Origin: an uncultured Candidatus Saccharibacteria bacterium
GTDB lineage: Bacteria; Patescibacteriota; Saccharimonadia; Saccharimonadales; Saccharimonadaceae
Reading direction: 5' to 3'
Length of the DNA: 9,500 nt
NCBI GenBank assembly: GCA_938046495.1
Contig: CALIXG010000027.1
Coordinates: 1-9,500 of the forward strand
Shown here: positions 6,173-9,500 of the stretch, in pieces
Numbering within the stretch: position 1 is the first letter of the stretch
How the letters are laid out: every line of letters starts with the position of its first letter
Made by a program: the position numbers and the translations under genes
Notes under the pieces: model-generated
The model's input: only the letters and a program-made list of their open reading frames with translations
Told to the model about the DNA's origin: nothing
Databases searched by the model: none

Positions 6173-6925
6173 ATGGGTGGTGTTTTGAAGCAGGAGCGTC
6201 AGGAAGACAAGAGGAAGCGCTTTTTGACCTTCTTAAAACAGATCAAGACCTGGCAATTATTTTTGAGCCTATTGCCACTACTTTTTCTTTCTGCTACTTT
6301 TTTGCGCTTTGATCATCTGAAAATGATGGACTTAAAAACTAAGGTCGAAAAAGCTGACGAGGGTAAGGCTGCCGACGGCACCGATTTGCCACAAGCCGAA
6401 ATTGATCAAAATATTCGCACCGCCCTGAAAAACTTGCGAGATTTTAGTTCTTCTCATACTATCGTGAATTTCGTCGAAAAGAACGGTCATACCACACTGA
6501 CCTTCGGCACTGGTCCAATTTATTTGGAACATCAATATAATCGCCAGGCCACCGTTGCCTTACGCGAAGCCGAGTCTAAGCTCAGTCAAAATCCCGACGC
6601 TAATCCTAATGGTAATATCTTTGCTAAGGCTATGGAAACCTGTAAACCGCAGGCTATTCGTAACGGCTGGGGTTGGAATAGTCCCGGCTATCTCAATTGT
6701 ATGACCGGCGTGATTAATAGTTATCCAGCCACCGACAAGCTAACTACCAGCCTCACTGCTGATTTGCCTCCTACCGCGCTTTATCGCTACGATTTTGTTT
6801 CGCCGATTTGGACCCCAAGCCTCTCTGGGATTACGGTTCTGCTTTGTGTCGTTATCATCATTACTATCGTGATTCGACTAATTATTTTTGCCTTCCTCCG
6901 TCTCGCCTTACTCTTTTTGAAATAA
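6173..6925 (+). CDS. Unrecognised protein with N- and C-terminal membrane segments
   Basis: I do not recognise this 250-residue protein. A basic, charged N-terminus (KQERQEDKRKR) is followed by a membrane segment at about 27-45; a soluble region of about 170 residues follows, then a very hydrophobic segment at about 216-249 with two Arg residues inside (R235, R243). The positive N-terminus suggests that the middle part lies outside the membrane. That part holds Cys157 and Cys176, which could form a disulfide, around the aromatic stretch NGWGWNSPGYLNC. I chose ATG 6173 rather than an in-frame ATG at 6122, because the latter lies inside murC, gives an unlikely hydrophilic extension, and precedes the promoter at 6152-6162. 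There is no Shine-Dalgarno at 6173, which fits an almost leaderless mRNA. It could depend on the cell-wall operon by read-through. Confidence 0.75.
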   Translation: MGGVLKQERQEDKRKRFLTFLKQIKTWQLFLSLLPLLFLSATFLRFDHLKMMDLKTKVEKADEGKAADGTDLPQAEIDQNIRTALKNLRDFSSSHTIVNFVEKNGHTTLTFGTGPIYLEHQYNRQATVALREAESKLSQNPDANPNGNIFAKAMETCKPQAIRNGWGWNSPGYLNCMTGVINSYPATDKLTTSLTADLPPTALYRYDFVSPIWTPSLSGITVLLCVVIIITIVIRLIIFAFLRLALLFLK

Positions 6926-7017
6926 TTCCTTAAAATAATCTTGCCAACTTTCCAGATTACCACCCCTGTTAAAAGCATAAAAGTTTTCCCACCCCTATTT
7001 CACCCCCATAAAATCTC
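6926..7017 (+). other. Intergenic stretch with three CACCCC repeats, no terminator seen
   Basis: No convincing hairpin plus T tract follows the membrane-protein gene, so transcription may continue into the next gene. The stretch holds C-rich direct repeats: CCACCCC at 6960-6966 and 6989-6995, and CACCCCC at 7001-7007. The last ends 10 nt before the -35 of the next promoter, a position where an activator or repressor could bind. This is only a suggestion. Confidence 0.3.
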
Positions 7018-7046
7018 TTGACACTTATCTTTATCTAATCTAATAT
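7018..7046 (+). promoter_or_regulatory. Near-consensus promoter of the 68-residue protein gene
   Basis: A perfect TTGACA -35 (7018-7023), a 17-nt spacer and TAATAT (7041-7046). Start predicted near 7053, giving a leader of about 22 nt that carries a full Shine-Dalgarno AAAGGAGG (7063-7070), 4 nt before the ATG. This is the strongest promoter and ribosome-site combination in the window. Confidence 0.75.
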
Positions 7047-7074
7047 AAAACTATACTTATTTAAAGGAGGACAA

Positions 7075-7281
7075 ATGGCCTATAGTCATAAAAACAGCAA
7101 GGGAATTACCTACTACCTACACAAGTCAGAAGTAACTCTTCGCGGTGGTAAGCCACAAACTATTTATTTCTTCACTAAGACTGAGAACAACCCTAAGGGT
7201 ACCCCAGTTGATCTTCCAGAAGATCGCGTTGTCAATGAAAACCCACGCAACGGTTTCTTGACTCTCTCCAAGAAGAAATAA
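7075..7281 (+). CDS. Small conserved-looking basic protein of unknown function
   Basis: A 68-residue protein with no signal peptide or membrane segment and a lysine-ending C-terminus (LSKKK). Features seen: KNSKGITYYLHKSEVTLRGG (7-26), then a beta-like QTIYFFTKT (28-36), a polar turn rich in Asn, Pro and Gly, and a final RNGFLTL. I recall similar small proteins with the pattern KNSKG-TYYLH-LRGG-IYFF in CPR and some other bacteria, all without known function; this comes from memory and is unchecked. It has its own strong promoter, a strong Shine-Dalgarno and an intrinsic terminator, so it is a single-gene transcript that is probably abundant. The basic surface could suit nucleic-acid or ribosome binding, but nothing in the sequence proves that. 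Confidence 0.85.
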   Translation: MAYSHKNSKGITYYLHKSEVTLRGGKPQTIYFFTKTENNPKGTPVDLPEDRVVNENPRNGFLTLSKKK

Positions 7282-7297
7282 TCTTCGATCGATTACG

Positions 7298-7328
7298 AAA
7301 TCCTCTAAATCAAATTAGGGGATTTTTT
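7298..7328 (+). terminator. Intrinsic terminator after the 68-residue protein gene
   Basis: AAATCCTCTAA (7298-7308) pairs with TTAGGGGATTT (7315-7325) through 11 pairs including one G-T, around a 6-nt loop, and runs into six T (7323-7328). It starts 16 nt after the stop codon. Confidence 0.88.
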
Positions 7329-7373
7329 CTGCCAAATTTCAATATTTTGAACATAAATTACTCAAATTTTCTC

Positions 7374-7402
7374 CTGCCATTCCGCTTATGCGGTGCTATA
7401 AT
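7374..7402 (+). promoter_or_regulatory. Promoter of the BspA-like gene, with a palindrome in the spacer
   Basis: CTGCCA (7374-7379, four of six matches to TTGACA), a 17-nt spacer and TATAAT (7397-7402), with TGC before it making an extended -10. The spacer contains the small inverted repeat CCGC-TTAT-GCGG (7382-7393), a possible operator. Start is predicted near 7409. GGAGA (7422-7426) lies 9 nt before the ATG at 7436. Confidence 0.65.
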
Positions 7403-7435
7403 CAAAATAATACGATTTTTTGGAGATAATTTGTT

Positions 7436-9500
7436 ATGTTGGATGCTATTAGGCTCCTATTTTGCCAATATCGCAAAATTTTCACAGTAATTATTCTTGC
7501 TACATTTTTTAATTTTAATTTATCAAATCAAACTTCAGCATATACGGCATCTATATCAATGGTCGGTGATCAAAGCGGGATAACATTAAATATTCCATAT
7601 ACCTCTAGTGGCATGCAAAAAAATGAAACCAAACCAGAAAATCTTTCTAAATTGTTAATCAAAAGTGATAGTGCCGCTGGATGGGAATTACATCTTGAAG
7701 CTACCGATTTGGTTGTCAGAGGAACCGATCAAAAATTAACTCTCTACACTCAACCGACCCAATCTTGGGATTGGTCTATCCCATATGTAGCAAATATTTG
7801 GGGGATTTGTTCTCCCAGAAGCAAAGGTGAATACGGCGACCTAATTGAATATTTCTTTAATCAAGATAAAACATATACCGCTATTAAGACCGGTATGCCT
7901 ACCGAAGCAGACGGGTTTACTTATGAGTTTGGTGTTTATACCCATACCAATGGTAAATCGCTTGGTGGTAACTATCAGGGGAATCTAACATTTTCTTTAA
8001 TCGCTAATGAGGAAACTACCACTAATTTTGTTAACGGCCGCACTTTTAATCGTGCGCTCCGTGAGGCTACTGAAGAGACTGATCTGAATACCTTAAATCA
8101 TCCAGAATCTGAAATTATTGCTTCATCCAAAATTCAACCATTCACTTTCAGTGATAAATCTCCAGAAAATGCTTTAAAAACCGTTAAAATTTCCACCGAC
8201 AATTCTGAGCGTCCAGTGTATCTTTCTACTGTAAAGAATGGGGAGTATTATTATCCAACTATTTGGACTACCGCCAATCGTCTTATTATGAATGAAGATT
8301 CTTCATATATGTTCTCTGGTCTTACTACTGTAAAGGATAGTACTTTTAGAAATTGGAAAAATGTGGAATATCGAATTTTTGATTTTTCAAAGGTTAAAAA
8401 CTTATCCTATTTCTTTTATAAAAACAACAAGAATAGTAGTAGCGATAAAATATCAGAAAATCTAATTGAGCTAATTTCCCACGCTAATCCTACTAACCTT
8501 GATTCAATGTTTGAGGAGACTAATCTATACCAGTCCCGTATTAAGATTAATACGACTGGACCAGTCTCTACTCGCGCTATGTTCAAGAAAGCTAAAGAAA
8601 GTATTTATCCAGAGGGAAATTTTCTCGCTAATAGTTATGATTTAACCTCTGCTTTTGAAGGTAGTGAACTGAGTTTTAACTATTCAAATTTAGAAAATTT
8701 TGGCATCAATACTATTTCTACGAAAGACATGTACAAGGATGCCTATACGCAAGGTATTGATTTTACTAATGCTAATTTTCAAAATCTTACCACAATGGAA
8801 GGTATGTTTGATAATTTTAGACAATACAGTGTGGACAATTTGAGGTTACCTAAAACTTATGGATTACCAAAATTAACTAATATGGCAAGAATGTTTAATA
8901 ATCTGCGCACCTCACGTATAGTTGATTTAACTATTTTTAATACGGAAAATACTACTGATATGAGTTATCTTTTTGGTAGTGATGGTAGGATTGAAAATAA
9001 ACTATATAATAACGTTACCCATGTTATTGTGGGTGAACAATTTAGTACTAAAAATGTCACTAATATGGCAGGTATGTTTGCTGGTGCTCATGTAGACAAT
9101 ATTGCGCAGCTTATAGACAAATTTGATACTTCTAAAGTCACTAATATGGCGCATTTTCTTGATAATACAAAATCTATTACAAGTATCAATCTTAAGGATA
9201 ATATAAATACTGAAAATGTTACAGATATGTCATATATGTTTGCTAATCATGATCCACTAGGTAGGCTTATTCTTGGAAATAATTTTTCTACCAAAAATGT
9301 TGTCAATATGGAGGGTATGTTTAAGAGCATTAACGACCTAGAGCAGCTTAATTTGGGAGATAAATTTGACACCTATAATGTTACTAATATGAGGTATACA
9401 TTTGCGGGAATCGACGATCTTGCAGCGCTTGATCTGGGAGCAAAATTTGATACATCGAAAGTAATAGACATGTCTTATATGTTTGAGAACACTAATGAAA
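7436..9500 (+). CDS. BspA-like (DUF285) repeat surface protein, 3'-truncated by window edge
   Basis: The frame is open from ATG 7436 to the window end, 688 whole codons with no stop. The start has GGAGA upstream and begins a signal peptide: QYRK, a hydrophobic stretch IFTVIILATFF (15-25) and a probable cleavage after TSA (33-35). Residues 36 to about 190 form a beta-rich, Thr/Asn-rich domain that I do not recognise, with a Trp cluster WDWSIPY. From about residue 280 diverged repeats appear (M-F motifs), and from about residue 501 they become regular DUF285 units of the form FDTSKVTNMSYMF-x(n)-LDLG. This family is secreted or surface-bound; BspA relatives act as adhesins in oral bacteria. In Saccharibacteria, which live on host bacteria, contact with the host cell is a reasonable but unproven role. 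The anchor or sorting signal would be beyond the window. Confidence 0.88.
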   Translation, partial: MLDAIRLLFCQYRKIFTVIILATFFNFNLSNQTSAYTASISMVGDQSGITLNIPYTSSGMQKNETKPENLSKLLIKSDSAAGWELHLEATDLVVRGTDQKLTLYTQPTQSWDWSIPYVANIWGICSPRSKGEYGDLIEYFFNQDKTYTAIKTGMPTEADGFTYEFGVYTHTNGKSLGGNYQGNLTFSLIANEETTTNFVNGRTFNRALREATEETDLNTLNHPESEIIASSKIQPFTFSDKSPENALKTVKISTDNSERPVYLSTVKNGEYYYPTIWTTANRLIMNEDSSYMFSGLTTVKDSTFRNWKNVEYRIFDFSKVKNLSYFFYKNNKNSSSDKISENLIELISHANPTNLDSMFEETNLYQSRIKINTTGPVSTRAMFKKAKESIYPEGNFLANSYDLTSAFEGSELSFNYSNLENFGINTISTKDMYKDAYTQGIDFTNANFQNLTTMEGMFDNFRQYSVDNLRLPKTYGLPKLTNMARMFNNLRTSRIVDLTIFNTENTTDMSYLFGSDGRIENKLYNNVTHVIVGEQFSTKNVTNMAGMFAGAHVDNIAQLIDKFDTSKVTNMAHFLDNTKSITSINLKDNINTENVTDMSYMFANHDPLGRLILGNNFSTKNVVNMEGMFKSINDLEQLNLGDKFDTYNVTNMRYTFAGIDDLAALDLGAKFDTSKVIDMSYMFENTNE
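8936..9500 (+). repeat. DUF285 repeat array, 81-nt (27-residue) period
   Basis: Repeat units begin with [FI]-[DSN]-T-x-x-[VT]-x-[ND]-M. Starts are at 8936, 9041, 9122, 9203, 9284, 9365 and 9446. The last six are spaced exactly 81 nt, while the first is 105 nt from the second, i.e. 8 extra residues. The repetition is strong in protein but degenerate in DNA, so the units have diverged for long and are not a recent expansion. The array continues past the window end. Confidence 0.9.

Noticed and set aside
1196..6978. Minus-strand ORFs and small plus-strand ORFs of 60-99 codons inside larger genes (for example 2177-2476 and 3080-3286 minus, 3462-3674 and 4092-4328 plus)
   Set aside because: They lie entirely or mostly within well-supported genes, show no family motifs, and look like shadows in other frames.
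6960..7007. The C-rich repeats as an MraZ-type box (GTGGG repeats upstream of a cell-division cluster)
   Set aside because: On the minus strand they read GGGGTG, but spacing is irregular and no mraZ, mraW or ftsL is adjacent.
1..9500. CRISPR arrays, tRNA or rRNA genes, insertion sequences, integrases and attachment sites
   Set aside because: None were seen. The only regular repeat is the coding DUF285 array, and intergenic gaps are too short for most of these elements.

Overview
The window looks like a chromosomal segment of a small-genome Patescibacteria/CPR bacterium, most likely Candidatus Saccharibacteria (TM7). The reasons are the set of short, diverged housekeeping proteins, the 68-residue 'KNSKG-TYYLH-LRGG' protein that I recall as common in that group, and a BspA-like (DUF285) surface protein with a 27-residue period. 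TGA is used as a stop by the acetyltransferase and the Mur ligase, which argues against the recoded CPR lineages (Gracilibacteria, Absconditabacteria). The taxonomic call is inference; there is no rRNA here. All genes are on the + strand and densely packed.

Layout. 1-1068: C-terminal part of an O-antigen ligase/polymerase-family membrane protein whose start lies outside the window. 1055-1186: a promoter overlapping that gene's end, then a leader of about 100 nt with a stem-loop and a candidate 26-codon upstream ORF. 1187-1894: an unrecognised coiled-coil protein, followed by an intrinsic terminator. 1985-2767: a shortened phosphotransacetylase (Pta domain) whose -10 box sits so close to the ATG that the mRNA is probably leaderless. 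2825-6156: a likely operon of a phosphoglucosamine-mutase-like enzyme (glmM), a GNAT acetyltransferase and a MurC-type Mur ligase, with gaps of 12 and -4 nt. 6173-6925: an unrecognised protein with two membrane anchors, with its own promoter built on the Mur ligase stop codon. 7075-7281: a small basic protein with a near-consensus promoter, strong ribosome binding site and its own terminator. 7436-9500: a BspA-like secreted surface protein that runs off the right edge.

How the genes fit together. Much of the window concerns the cell envelope. GlmM makes glucosamine-1-phosphate for UDP-GlcNAc, MurC adds the first amino acid to UDP-MurNAc, the first gene belongs to a family that polymerises or ligates surface polysaccharide, and the last encodes a probable adhesin. 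Pta belongs to acetyl-CoA/acetyl-phosphate metabolism. No complete novel system is evident. The most interesting points are the leader ORF before the coiled-coil gene, the leaderless or near-leaderless starts and shared extended -10 motif, the strongly driven small protein, and unusual sequence features of GlmM and MurC. Family assignments were made by motif recognition from memory, without any database search.
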